DNA from: a virus
IMG/VR virus record: IMGVR_UViG_3300032282_000152
Coordinates: 1 to 22,168 of that record
Reading direction: 5' to 3' (one strand)
Length of the DNA: 22,168 nucleotides
The notes under the pieces are model-generated. The model worked only from the letters and a program-made list of their open reading frames with translations. It did no database searches and was not told the DNA's origin. Of the stretch, positions 4,734 through 14,818 are shown in pieces. Positions within the stretch are counted from its first letter, which is position 1, and each line of letters opens with the position of its first letter. Position numbers and translations under genes: made by a program.

Positions 4734-7580
4734 ATGATGAAAGAATTTTATAAGAAAGCTTTGCCATCTACAGGCGTTTATTGTGTAGCTACGATTGATC
4801 CGATAGCTAAAATAACCAAGCATAAATTCGTAGAAAATGTTGACGAGCTCGCGGAGTTTATTGAGTCAAAAAAGAATACACCTACTAATATCTTTGTTGC
4901 ACTGAGTTCATTCGGCGGGTATAGTCGTAAAGCTGATGAAGCTAAATTTGTTAAGTCCTTCTTCGTTGATCTTGATGTGGGAGAAGGTAAAGGCTACGCA
5001 TCTAAAGAAGAAGCAATCCAAGCGATTGACCAATTCGTACTAGACTATGATCTTCCTCCTCCTGTTAAGATAGACTCGGGAACAGGTATCCATTCTTACT
5101 GGATATTTGATCGTGACATTCCCGCAACCGAGTGGAAACCCTACGCAGAAAAATTTAAAGAGTTTTGCTTAAGTCATGGCTTAAACATAGACCCGGTAGT
5201 CACCGCCGATTTAGCACGCATCTTACGTTGTCCTGATACATTTAATCAAAAAACTACACCCCCTATGCCTACTAAAGTTATGGGTAAAGACTTGCCTATC
5301 TATGTATTTGATGAGTTTAAAACATTCTTAGGTAATCTTGAACCTAGTCTTGCTGACATATTACAGGCCGCACCAAAAGGTCTTAGTGAAGATCAACGTA
5401 AAGCATTAAAGCTAGATAACTTCGAATCTAACTTCGATAAAATCGTACAATCAAAAGGTTGTGCTCAAATCAATTTTATTATAGATAATGTAAAGATTCT
5501 ACAAGAACCTTTGTGGTACTCAGGCTTATCCATAGCGCAACACTGTGCCGATAAAGAATCAGCTATTCATTTAATTTCGAAGGACTATCCTAACTATGAT
5601 GAAAAAGAAACTATTAGAAAGGCGCAAGCCACACAAGGTATGCCTCACTCATGTGAGACTTTTAATAATGTCAATCCTGGGATATGTAGTGGCTGCCCTA
5701 GTCGTGGCAAAATTACTAATCCATTAGCATTAGGTAAAATATTTAAAATAGCTGTCGAAGAACCGATCAAACCATTAGATCAATCGATGTCAGTTAAGAC
5801 TATTGAGCATATTAAAGAACATGCAGAGGTAGTCACACGGGGTTTATCATCGTTGCCCGAAGCTCTCTATCCGTTCGTATATGGTAAGGAAGGTGGTATC
5901 TATTGTATGCCTGCCCCTAAATATGATGAAGATGGAGTGCCTATTCCTGGTGATCCAATATTAGTAACATTGTATGACCTATTCCCACTGAAACGGATTT
6001 ATAGTCCCGCAGATGGGGATTGCTTGTTAATGAAAGCGATATTGCCAAATGACCCTGAACGCGAGTTTTTACTCCCTATGAGCAAGGTTTATGCAATAGA
6101 GGATTTAAAAAAGATCATCGCGTCTCAAGGTGTTTTATTTAATACAGATGCCAAAGGAGGCCAATATCTTATGAATTATCTAGTTAAATGGGGACATTAC
6201 CTCACAAACAAAAATGCCGCAGAAATCATGCGTATGCAAATGGGTTGGACGCCCAATCAAGAATCCTTTGTAGTAGGAGAGTCAGAGCTATTAAGAGATG
6301 GTAAAGAAGTCACATCACCTACCTCACCTTTATGTAAGAGTATAGCTAAACACTTAACACCTGCAGGTTCATATGAAGCATGGAAGGAAGCCGCTAATAA
6401 ACTTAGTAAACCTAGTCTTGAACTACATGCGTTTACTTTGTTAACTGGGTTCGGCTCAATCTTAATGAATAAAACCTCGACATCAGGGGTAACTATATCC
6501 TTAACAGGTGAATCAGGTGCAGCTAAGACTGGTGCGCTATATAGTTGTCTCTCTGTTTGGGGTAACCCGAAAGACCTATCGGTACTAGAAGCTACGTCAA
6601 ATGGTATGACAGGACGTTATCTAGGTCTTCACAATATTCCATTTGGTTTAGATGAAGTAGGTAACATTATCCCTAAAGACTTATCTCAGTTGATCCACAA
6701 GATTTCACAAGGTAAATCTAAAATCCGTATGCAAGCATCAGTCAATGCAGAACGAGATCATGAGATGTCAGCTAGTTTGATCGCTATATTTACTTCTAAC
6801 CAGAGTATGTATGACAAACTAAGTATACTTAAAAAAGATCCTAATGGTGAGGTGGCTAGGTTAATCGAGTTTGCAGTACGTAAACCACAAGCATTCCTTG
6901 ATGACCCTACACTAGGTAAAGAAATCTTTGATAAGTTTAGATTCAATTATGGCTGGGCGGGTCGCGAGTTTATCTTTGCTTTGTATAAACAAAGTGATGA
7001 CCAAGTTCAAAAGATGATGGATAAATGGGTTGACCAATTTAGAAAAGATTTTGGCGAAGATACAGCTTATCGATTCTATGAGAACTTAATTGCAGCTACG
7101 ATGACTGCGGGTGAAATAGCTGTTAATGCAGGCATAGTTCGATATGATCTTAAAAAGATTTATAACAGGATTGTCGGCGAAATGGTAGCTATACGTGATA
7201 ACGTAGTTAAGGTTAACGTGATTGATTACGAAGCTCTTATTGGTGAATTTATTAATGCTCATCAAACAGGCATTCTTGCGTTTAAAGATAATAAGATTTC
7301 AATGGAACCTCGTTCCCCTTTAGTTATTCGCGCTGAACTTGATACTCATTTGATCTATATATCTAAGCCTGAATTCCGTAAACACTTAGCAGAGAACCAA
7401 GTAAGTACTCGAGAGTTCTTGTATCAAATGAAACAGGCAGGGATTGAAGTCAAAGAATCTCGTAAGCGTATGGGTACAGGCTGGAAAGATGCAACTGCAT
7501 CAGTCAATGTAGAAGTATATGTACTTAATACAACTAAACTATCAGAACGTGCATTAGGAGCTACTCCTGAGCTTGTCTAA
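4734..7580 (+). CDS. Primase-helicase: AEP primase fused to DUF927-like helicase
   Basis: A 948-residue replication protein. The N-terminal archaeo-eukaryotic primase domain shows FFVDLDVG (metal ligands D79 and D81), SGTGIHSYWIF (115-125, His120) and ADLARILRCPDTFN (158-171). These are the three standard AEP motifs, so it should make primers or short DNA. A linker domain (about 230-330) has cysteines 243, 307, 318 and 321 (CSGCP), a likely zinc or iron-sulfur site as in other mobile-element primases. The C-terminal part is an ATPase of DUF927-helicase type: Walker A GESGAAKT near 592-599, Walker B PFGLDEVG near 637-644, and KISQGKSKIRMQ, where the family has a glycine-lysine-arginine motif. 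The last 200 residues include a winged-helix-like region. AGGA lies 8 bases before the ATG; a second ATG follows directly. It probably initiates and drives replication of this phage. The domain call is strong. Confidence 0.92.
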   Translation: MMKEFYKKALPSTGVYCVATIDPIAKITKHKFVENVDELAEFIESKKNTPTNIFVALSSFGGYSRKADEAKFVKSFFVDLDVGEGKGYASKEEAIQAIDQFVLDYDLPPPVKIDSGTGIHSYWIFDRDIPATEWKPYAEKFKEFCLSHGLNIDPVVTADLARILRCPDTFNQKTTPPMPTKVMGKDLPIYVFDEFKTFLGNLEPSLADILQAAPKGLSEDQRKALKLDNFESNFDKIVQSKGCAQINFIIDNVKILQEPLWYSGLSIAQHCADKESAIHLISKDYPNYDEKETIRKAQATQGMPHSCETFNNVNPGICSGCPSRGKITNPLALGKIFKIAVEEPIKPLDQSMSVKTIEHIKEHAEVVTRGLSSLPEALYPFVYGKEGGIYCMPAPKYDEDGVPIPGDPILVTLYDLFPLKRIYSPADGDCLLMKAILPNDPEREFLLPMSKVYAIEDLKKIIASQGVLFNTDAKGGQYLMNYLVKWGHYLTNKNAAEIMRMQMGWTPNQESFVVGESELLRDGKEVTSPTSPLCKSIAKHLTPAGSYEAWKEAANKLSKPSLELHAFTLLTGFGSILMNKTSTSGVTISLTGESGAAKTGALYSCLSVWGNPKDLSVLEATSNGMTGRYLGLHNIPFGLDEVGNIIPKDLSQLIHKISQGKSKIRMQASVNAERDHEMSASLIAIFTSNQSMYDKLSILKKDPNGEVARLIEFAVRKPQAFLDDPTLGKEIFDKFRFNYGWAGREFIFALYKQSDDQVQKMMDKWVDQFRKDFGEDTAYRFYENLIAATMTAGEIAVNAGIVRYDLKKIYNRIVGEMVAIRDNVVKVNVIDYEALIGEFINAHQTGILAFKDNKISMEPRSPLVIRAELDTHLIYISKPEFRKHLAENQVSTREFLYQMKQAGIEVKESRKRMGTGWKDATASVNVEVYVLNTTKLSERALGATPELV

Positions 7581-7767
7581 TGAAATAGAATGGGTGTTTC
7601 CGTTTGAGGGAATGGGTATTGGGGATAGCTTTTTTGTTCCTACACTTAAACCCTCACCGCTCATTTACGCAATAGAATCGGGGGCAAAGCGAGCGGGCGT
7701 TAAGATCAGAGCATTCACTACGATGAAAGATGGTTGTATGGGTGTTCGGTGCTGGCGACTAGCTTAG
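7573..7767 (+). CDS. 64-residue conserved-type small phage protein
   Basis: A small protein with VFPFEGMGIGDSFFVP near the start and DGCMGVRCWRL at the end. This layout (F.F..m..GDSFfvp, a helical middle, then dG.RvWR) is one I have seen in small phage proteins near replication genes; their function is not known to me. The start is probably TTG at 7573, because the conserved block begins within the first ten residues; AGGAG lies 12 bases upstream. An in-frame ATG at 7612 would cut into the block. The first eight bases overlap the primase stop. The stop overlaps that of the convergent 1800-residue gene by three bases. Reality as a gene is likely from coupling and pattern. Confidence 0.65.
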   Translation: MSNEIEWVFPFEGMGIGDSFFVPTLKPSPLIYAIESGAKRAGVKIRAFTTMKDGCMGVRCWRLA

Positions 7768-10700
7768 TTTTGCTTATTGATTTCAACTGCTCGTCGATTT
7801 AAATCTTTTATGTTGTTAAGCATATTATTTTCAGACTCAGTTAATCGATCTAAGGCTTCACGTTTTTCTTCCGAAGTTCTATTACTTGCCATAATAAGTT
7901 TTTTATAATCTCTAAGCTTTGTAAGCTGATTATGTAAGTTATTAATAGTTTTTTCAACGGCAATATAACCCTTATTCTTATTCATATAATCTCTATACTC
8001 ATCTACTTTACCTTCTTGTAATAGCGCATTTGCAGATGCTTTAGCAGTTACTACTTTGTCATATAGATCATAGAAATCGCCACGATTGCCTGTAGCTCTT
8101 TGGTTTTCTAACATTGATCCTACAAAAATAATATCGTTAGCTGTAGGCGCAGGTCTATCACCTGCAAAGTAATTAGTTACTTGTCCTAATGTTTGACCTA
8201 AATAACCAAAGTATCCTTTTAAGAGTTTATCGATCTTAATAGGTGAGTAATTAAGTTGTGCACCTACTACTTTAGCTAATTCAGAAGTTTTTTCTGTGTA
8301 TTGTAAGTAGGGCTCTTTTCTTTGTTGGCCTGCACTTACTACAGGAAGACCTGAGAATATATCAAAGTTAGTGTAGTTTTCAGCTAGAGGTCTGATAGCA
8401 GAAGGTATAGGCGCAAATCCTGCTATGAGTTCCCACGTCTTACGAATTGCTGCAGCAGCAACATCCATATCTTCTATATCAGCTTTAGGTGAATTTAATA
8501 CCCAAGCTCTAGTACCTCGTTCAGCCGCAACTTTTAAAGGTCTTAACTCTTGAGGTACTGGCATACGAAGGCCACCAATAAAGAAGTTATTATCTTGTTG
8601 ATCTTCACTTTGATTTTCATAATCATCATCACCGCTCATAAACGCCGCATACATAGCAGTAAACATTAAGTACTTAGCTAAACGGAAAGCTAATAATTTT
8701 TTACCTTCAGCTTTAGATACACCGTCTATGCGGCCTCGAGCAGCAGCAATATCACGTGCCATACCTTGAATAGGCGGATTAACAAACGGCATCATACGAC
8801 GTAAATAAGCTAGTGATCTAGACATACCCATTTGTTGATAGGGCATATATTGATGTGATCTTACCGCTGCTAAGTCTTCCGCAGTTTCTCTATCATACCC
8901 TTCCGCTTCTAATTCTTTTATAGCGTTTTCATAAATAGCTTCTCTAGCGCCTAGATCAGAGCCCTGTGCCATACGTTCAAAAAAGAATAAAGACTTTTCC
9001 CATAACTTTTTATCTTTACCTTTATACAGCTTTATAATATCTGCACTGTCTAAAACATCTTTTTGGCCGACAATACCGTAGCGATTAAGCATAGCGGCAT
9101 TAGGTGTGCGATCAGCTTTAAATTGATTATTAGCAATAGACTTCCAAGTTTTAATGATGTTATTTAAAAATCCTGCTTTATTACCTGACGTAAATGTTGC
9201 ACGAATAGGATCTTCCCAAGCTTGGTTCCATACAAATTGGGGCATCATAGTAATACCGTGACGTAAGCCGGATACTGGATACTTCATAATATCCCATATA
9301 GCACCTGTAATAATTGGTGATGCTGAGAATGCTGCCATATCATTTGGATCCATGACTCTAAAGTCTTTAGGTAATCCGTCGACATGAACTGTAATATGGT
9401 GATATGCTTTTTTCTCTACATCGGTCATAGGCCTGTCATACCATTGGCCGATACCAAGTTGTTGCATCATGTTAGCAGTTTCTTTAGCTGCATTATTTTT
9501 AATACCGCGTTGCATCATCCATGACATATTAGCTATATAGTTATCGATAGGATCAGCAGCTGCGCGTTTAGAGCCTACAAGTCTATATTCCTTACCCGCG
9601 CCTAGTAAGCCTTTACCTCGTATATTAGGTCTATCAAATGATTCAATTTCTTCTTCTGGCACACGATAGAGTGCTACATACTCAGCTCTTTTTAAGAATC
9701 TGTCTGCTTTTTCTCTTGTATATAATCCTGTATCAACCATGAAATCTAATAGGTCTTTACGTTGTACATTACGCATATCTTGCAAGCGTTTTAATTCTGT
9801 ACCGTAACGTCTATATGCTTCTTCAGCAGTTTTTTTATCTGATTCAGTCCACTCATCAATATTAATTTTTTCATCTGAGGAAGCTGTTTTATTAAACTCT
9901 GCTAACTCTGCATAACGAGGGCCGTAGTATCCAGCTACTAACATATCGTATGCAAGTTCTTTAGATCCTAATTGTTGAGTAGCTTTGTCAACTAATTCAT
10001 TCCAACCTTTAGATATATCTAACATCTTAACTTTATCAGGTCCTGAGCTTTCATCAGCTATAATTAATCCACTCGCGCGCCTAATTAATCGGCCTAAATA
10101 CAGTCCAGCTTGTGCTAATGACATAGAGTTATAAGCTTGTAAATTAATTAAATCGCCGCGTATTTTACCTTGTCTAAATGCGTCAGCTGCAGGGAGATTA
10201 GCATCTAGTGCTTTACGCTCAACGCTATAACGTCCACCAACAATCTTATTGCCAAGTTGATCCATCCATTTACGCCATTGATTTGTGTCGTCGTTAATTA
10301 CATTTTTAAACTTCTGGATTATGCTTTCATCAGTATCTTCAACATATTTAAGTGGAGTGCCATCAGGACGCGTCATGCCTTCAGGTGCACGTCTAGCTTC
10401 TAATACTTCTTTAGGCGCTGATACTGCTTCAGGTCCTGTCATAAATTGAGGACTTAATAAAAGGATTTCATCTAACATACTATGCGCTGAATCTGGAATA
10501 CCAAACATAGATTTAATTAGATTAACAAAATCAGACCATAGCGTTGCAACCTTACCTTTAGCAGGCTTTAATTTTAGTACGCTCTCTTGGTTCTGTAGAA
10601 ATTGTTTTAATTCGGGACTAGTTTCTGCTTCAGAGAAAAACTCTTTAATATCTTTTTGCCCGTAGAATCCAACATTCTTTTTAGCAGCAGCTTGATTGAA

Positions 10701-13166
10701 TGCTTCAAATAATCTAACTGCTTTTTTACCTAATGGTGAAGTACCTACTGGACGACCGTTAACTTCTTTAACATGTCTATCTAATGCAGCTTCTGTAGCA
10801 GCGTGATATATTTCATGTAAAGTAATCTGTACGTGGTCAACAGCTTTTGGATTAACATATACATGATTAGTATTAGGATCGTAATATCCAGGGGCATTAC
10901 CTGTTTTTTCAACTTCTCTCGTAGTTGTAAATCGAGTAGTTGCAATATTAGGAACGCGTCTTAATAAATTAATTAAAGATTTTTGAGGTTGATTAGCTTC
11001 TTTAATAACAGCTTTTAATGCTTCGTCTGCATTAGTTACTTTGTCATAGATAGGCGTAGCTTCAGTTAATTCTGCTGGAGCTGCATATAATACATCTTTG
11101 CCTTTTTCTTCAGCAGCTATCTCTTGTACATCTTTATTAACTTCTTCTTCTGATGGAGCCGCCTCTTGCATATCAGCTTTTCGTTGTTCACGAGCAAGGT
11201 ATGCTTCTAATTCTGTATTACCTTGTTGATCTAACGGTACAGCTTTCTTACCAAATATCTCACCTGTAATAAGATCTCTTAGAGCTTGTACACCACCATC
11301 TACATCATTTACGTCGGTAGAACTTAAATAACCGCCATTTAAAGCTGTCTCAACTGCATCATCTAATCCTTGACCATTTTTAGTAAATAATCCTACAGTA
11401 GCGCCAGATTTATTAACGCTTTTCTCATTTGTTAAGTCTTCAAGATGCTCTATATTAACGCCGCCATTTTGTTTTAGGTACGCTTGGATACCCATAGCTG
11501 GCGCTAATTTTTTCTCAGGTTTTAATACTTCGGTAGATTCAGGTGCTAGTGGAGCTGGGCGTGGGCCCTCTCGTCCTGCAAGTTGTTGAACATTATCTGT
11601 AGTACCTCCCAATCCAGTTCTGTCAACTCCTTCAACTCCGGCGGTAAGTCCTCCTGCCACGGGTTGTCCAGATACTTGAGCGCTTTCTCCAGGTCTTGCG
11701 GCGATAGTTGTTTCATCTTGTAATTCCTTAATAGTAGGTATTTTATTTAAGTAATCATTAATCTTTATTGCAATAGGCGAATCATCTTCTTTAGTTTTTA
11801 AGTATGCGCTAAATGCGTTTCTAATAGTAGTATTATCTTCAAGACTTAATGGATCTAATCCAGTTAAACTTTTTCTAATAACTGCTGTAGGACCAATACC
11901 TAAATCTTTAAATGTTTTATCTGATATGGCATCAGTAGGTTTAGTTTGATATTGTTGAGCAAGAGATACAATATTTGTGGGCACATTAGTTAATTCAGCA
12001 ATTGCTTTTTTCTGCGCATCAATGTCGCCTTGTTCTACTGCCTTATCAAATGAAGCTTGCATAGTAGCAATAGATTTAGCAATCTTAGATTTTTCTGGAG
12101 CTTTATTACCTAGTTCATTAAGGGATGTTTTAGCTAATTCGTCAGCAGCTTCTTTAGCTTTTAATACTTCTGCTTCAGTTTTTGCATCTTCTGCTATTTG
12201 ATTTATACGAGCGCGTTCAGCGTCAATTCTATTTAGTTCACGTTGTTGACTTTGTTCTTGGCCTTTAATAATGTCACGTTGTTCACCACGTTCATATACA
12301 CGGCCAGCACCACCAAGTGGTCCCATGAGAGATGTTTGATAAGCTATATCTCCATATTCTTTTAGAGCATCTTCACCTGTAAGAGGAAGCCCTGCATAAT
12401 ATCTTTCAATAGCTTGTTGAGCAATTTCAGTAGGTAATTCAGATAGTTCTGTTTTTAATGTACCTTTAGCAAGTGCGGTAGCAAATGATTCTTTAGCTAG
12501 TTTTGCGCCTGCTTCTGTAGCTAATTCTTTTGCGCTTATACCAAATACTCTTGATAAGCCACTTAAACCTAATGATAATCTATCTAAAGCTGCTTGACCT
12601 GCGCCTGAAGCAAATGCCCCTACTGCACCTACATCTACATTTTCACCCTTGGCAATTTGTTCTTCGGCTTTTCTTTGAGCACTTGTTCCTGCATAAGATA
12701 ATAGTGGAAGTAAGACTGATCCTGCTAATGCTCCCCAAGGACCTGCAATAGCGCCTGCTCTAGCCCCGAGAGCCATAGATCCAATTAATGGAACTTGTTC
12801 TGTTAAAACACCAGGAACTTGAGTAGCAACTTCTTTAGCTGCAGCTAAAACACCTTTATTTTCGTATGCCTGTTTAACAGCTTCTAAACTGCCTGCTGGT
12901 TTTTCAGTAATATCTTTTTGCCTAGATATACCGCGCATTGCCGCTTCGTTTGCATCAAAAGGTAGTTGAGTACCCGTTATAATATCGGCACCCATACGTT
13001 TAGTGCTGCCTACTAAAGCTTCAATAGGACCTGCTGTTTCAATAGGTTTATTTTTTAAAGCGAGTTGTTCTTGGATAGCGGCTACAACTTGATCTTGCGT
13101 AGCGCCTTCTGGGCCGTCAATAGAATAATCTTTACCGTCTGGACCCGTGATTGTATAGGTTGGCAT
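7764..13166 (-). CDS. Giant virion-associated (internal/ejection-like) protein with metallopeptidase motif
   Basis: An 1800-residue protein, the last gene of the late operon. It starts with TYTITGPDGKDYSIDGPEG and GATQDQVVAAIQ, an N-terminal module seen on many large phage virion proteins. A glycine-rich hydrophobic segment follows at about 126-160, then a long helical region to about 560. HEIYH at 784-788 is an HExxH zinc motif; an EFFSEAE stretch at 842-848 could give the third ligand, as in gluzincin peptidases. Near 1450-1470 is RRMMPFVNPPIQGMAR, reminiscent of C-terminal domains of phage 'large polyvalent' proteins, followed by a hydrophobic stretch (about 1495-1512). Length, position and hydrophobic parts suggest a protein packaged in the virion and ejected to help DNA enter, perhaps with peptidase activity on the envelope or on virion proteins. 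T7 gp15/gp16 are analogous in place only. Gene boundaries are firm; the role is inference. Confidence 0.75.
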   Translation of the reverse strand: MPTYTITGPDGKDYSIDGPEGATQDQVVAAIQEQLALKNKPIETAGPIEALVGSTKRMGADIITGTQLPFDANEAAMRGISRQKDITEKPAGSLEAVKQAYENKGVLAAAKEVATQVPGVLTEQVPLIGSMALGARAGAIAGPWGALAGSVLLPLLSYAGTSAQRKAEEQIAKGENVDVGAVGAFASGAGQAALDRLSLGLSGLSRVFGISAKELATEAGAKLAKESFATALAKGTLKTELSELPTEIAQQAIERYYAGLPLTGEDALKEYGDIAYQTSLMGPLGGAGRVYERGEQRDIIKGQEQSQQRELNRIDAERARINQIAEDAKTEAEVLKAKEAADELAKTSLNELGNKAPEKSKIAKSIATMQASFDKAVEQGDIDAQKKAIAELTNVPTNIVSLAQQYQTKPTDAISDKTFKDLGIGPTAVIRKSLTGLDPLSLEDNTTIRNAFSAYLKTKEDDSPIAIKINDYLNKIPTIKELQDETTIAARPGESAQVSGQPVAGGLTAGVEGVDRTGLGGTTDNVQQLAGREGPRPAPLAPESTEVLKPEKKLAPAMGIQAYLKQNGGVNIEHLEDLTNEKSVNKSGATVGLFTKNGQGLDDAVETALNGGYLSSTDVNDVDGGVQALRDLITGEIFGKKAVPLDQQGNTELEAYLAREQRKADMQEAAPSEEEVNKDVQEIAAEEKGKDVLYAAPAELTEATPIYDKVTNADEALKAVIKEANQPQKSLINLLRRVPNIATTRFTTTREVEKTGNAPGYYDPNTNHVYVNPKAVDHVQITLHEIYHAATEAALDRHVKEVNGRPVGTSPLGKKAVRLFEAFNQAAAKKNVGFYGQKDIKEFFSEAETSPELKQFLQNQESVLKLKPAKGKVATLWSDFVNLIKSMFGIPDSAHSMLDEILLLSPQFMTGPEAVSAPKEVLEARRAPEGMTRPDGTPLKYVEDTDESIIQKFKNVINDDTNQWRKWMDQLGNKIVGGRYSVERKALDANLPAADAFRQGKIRGDLINLQAYNSMSLAQAGLYLGRLIRRASGLIIADESSGPDKVKMLDISKGWNELVDKATQQLGSKELAYDMLVAGYYGPRYAELAEFNKTASSDEKINIDEWTESDKKTAEEAYRRYGTELKRLQDMRNVQRKDLLDFMVDTGLYTREKADRFLKRAEYVALYRVPEEEIESFDRPNIRGKGLLGAGKEYRLVGSKRAAADPIDNYIANMSWMMQRGIKNNAAKETANMMQQLGIGQWYDRPMTDVEKKAYHHITVHVDGLPKDFRVMDPNDMAAFSASPIITGAIWDIMKYPVSGLRHGITMMPQFVWNQAWEDPIRATFTSGNKAGFLNNIIKTWKSIANNQFKADRTPNAAMLNRYGIVGQKDVLDSADIIKLYKGKDKKLWEKSLFFFERMAQGSDLGAREAIYENAIKELEAEGYDRETAEDLAAVRSHQYMPYQQMGMSRSLAYLRRMMPFVNPPIQGMARDIAAARGRIDGVSKAEGKKLLAFRLAKYLMFTAMYAAFMSGDDDYENQSEDQQDNNFFIGGLRMPVPQELRPLKVAAERGTRAWVLNSPKADIEDMDVAAAAIRKTWELIAGFAPIPSAIRPLAENYTNFDIFSGLPVVSAGQQRKEPYLQYTEKTSELAKVVGAQLNYSPIKIDKLLKGYFGYLGQTLGQVTNYFAGDRPAPTANDIIFVGSMLENQRATGNRGDFYDLYDKVVTAKASANALLQEGKVDEYRDYMNKNKGYIAVEKTINNLHNQLTKLRDYKKLIMASNRTSEEKREALDRLTESENNMLNNIKDLNRRAVEINKQN

Positions 13167-13186
13167 TATATTAGCTTCTTATAGCC

Positions 13187-14815
13187 CTATTTACTTGAGG
13201 TTCTTAAATTGCCCCATCCAGTAGATGGAGATGCTGCAGAAGGAGCCCCTGTATTTGAAAGTCTAGCTCTTTGGTCTAATATATAATCTGCTGGAGTTGG
13301 AAATTGTTTAATGAAATTTTTATCATATTTATTAGTTTCCCAAATACCTGCTAATTTATCGTCGTCTAAACCGCCTGAACCGCTAAATGATTTCCAGATT
13401 TGAGTAGCTTTTGCAGAGTTAAATACTTTTTGTTCTTTGCCATCTTTATCTTTGATAGTTTTATAATTATCAGGATCTTGTTTAGCAGCTTCAATGTAAG
13501 TTTCATAGTCAGATTTCTTAGCAGCTGCAATCATAGCATTTTTAGTTGAAATATCGGCAGCATATTTAGTGCGCTCAAATGCATTCTTTTCTTCCATATC
13601 TTTAAGTTTAACTTGAGCATTACGAGCCGCCGCATGTTCTTCGCTATTGAGACCATATGTAACTGCCGCTGATTTTCTAGCGTCATCCACTTGAAGAAGT
13701 TTAGATCTAATATCAATTTGTTTTTCATTAAGTTTATCAAGTTTATCTTTAGCTTGAGCATAATCAGCAAGACCTGCTATTGCGCCTTCAGATATATTTT
13801 GTAATGCATATGGAGATTTACCACCAGCCATAGCAAAGCCAGCTTTAGTTAAAGCCATCCATGGTGCCATGCGTTCTTGTTCACCTGCACCTGTTTCATA
13901 TTTACTAGCTAATTCTTGTAATCTAGCACGTTCAGGATTCTCACCCATCATTTGATCATAACGAGCTTTTTTGCTTTCTGCTAGTCCTGTTGTATCTTCT
14001 AATAAACTATCAATACCAGTTGTTGCTGGACCCGCTGCAGGTTTAGTTACATCAACATTAGCCATAGGAGCTTCGCGTGTAGGAACATTATTAGCTACTG
14101 TTGGTGCTTTAGTTGGAGTAGTGCTTCGATAGATGTTACCTATATCTTCATTCGTAAGTTTATTATCTGCTGTAGGTGGAGTATTAAGTCCTACAAGTCC
14201 TGGAGCAGCAAACGCGGGTTTCTCAACTTTAGGCATATTAGCTGCGGAGGATCTTTGTGTAGTTAAAGCTGCAATCTGTGCATCAATATCAGCTAGTTTT
14301 TGTTGTTGAGCAGCTCTTTGTTCAGGAGTATATGAACTAAAAATATCATAGCTAATTTTATTTTTCTCTGCTTGAAGAGCGCCTATTTGTTTATCAATAT
14401 CAGTAGCTCCTCGATTTCCTAATCCTCTTAAGAAGTCACCTAACTTGGAAGTAGCAACAGGGCCACCATTATCAAACGCTACAATACCACCACCGGCAAA
14501 GTTTTGTTCATTATACATTTCGTCAGGTACTGGAAGGTCAGCAACACCTTGTGAAGTAGGAGCGCTTTGAGAAGCCATAGGATTTCCAGCTAGCATTTGT
14601 AAGCCGCCTTGCGGTGCTTGTGTTAATTCGTCTGCTACTGTAGTTTCAGGTGCTTGATCTGTTTGTGCAGCAAACCTTGATTCCATGTCTTTACGACGTT
14701 TAATTTCAGCTAATGCAAGATAACTAGGTACTTGGCCACTAGGCGAATTGATATATTGAATTAAATTGTTGAGCGGGATGTTTCTTAATTCTTCTTGTAA
14801 TTTAACAATGTTCAT
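13187..14815 (-). CDS. Virion protein, 542 residues, GGGIVAF-type
   Basis: The first 45 residues (LQEELRNIPLNNLIQYI, then PSYLALAEIKRRKDM) form a helical module I recognise from many environmental phages, where the pattern is LQ..LR.iPd..L......P.G..P.YLAL.EI.RR. A linker with Gln, Ala and Pro leads to NFAGGGIVAFDNGG at 105-118. The rest is Ala-, Lys- and Gln-rich, with predicted coiled coils at about 140-180 and 340-420. No enzyme motif is present. It lies between the 373-residue virion protein (3 bases away) and the giant protein (20 bases away), so it is probably an internal core or ejection component. Its family has no function established to my knowledge. The protein shares a (Y/F)A.GG motif with the 578-residue gene product upstream. 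Confidence 0.75.
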   Translation of the reverse strand: MNIVKLQEELRNIPLNNLIQYINSPSGQVPSYLALAEIKRRKDMESRFAAQTDQAPETTVADELTQAPQGGLQMLAGNPMASQSAPTSQGVADLPVPDEMYNEQNFAGGGIVAFDNGGPVATSKLGDFLRGLGNRGATDIDKQIGALQAEKNKISYDIFSSYTPEQRAAQQQKLADIDAQIAALTTQRSSAANMPKVEKPAFAAPGLVGLNTPPTADNKLTNEDIGNIYRSTTPTKAPTVANNVPTREAPMANVDVTKPAAGPATTGIDSLLEDTTGLAESKKARYDQMMGENPERARLQELASKYETGAGEQERMAPWMALTKAGFAMAGGKSPYALQNISEGAIAGLADYAQAKDKLDKLNEKQIDIRSKLLQVDDARKSAAVTYGLNSEEHAAARNAQVKLKDMEEKNAFERTKYAADISTKNAMIAAAKKSDYETYIEAAKQDPDNYKTIKDKDGKEQKVFNSAKATQIWKSFSGSGGLDDDKLAGIWETNKYDKNFIKQFPTPADYILDQRARLSNTGAPSAASPSTGWGNLRTSSK

Positions 14816-14818
14816 GAA

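Noticed and set aside
11977-12751. Plus-strand open frames opposite the giant virion gene
   Set aside because: They mirror the low-complexity Ala/Leu/Lys-rich coding sequence of the opposite strand and have no start signals.
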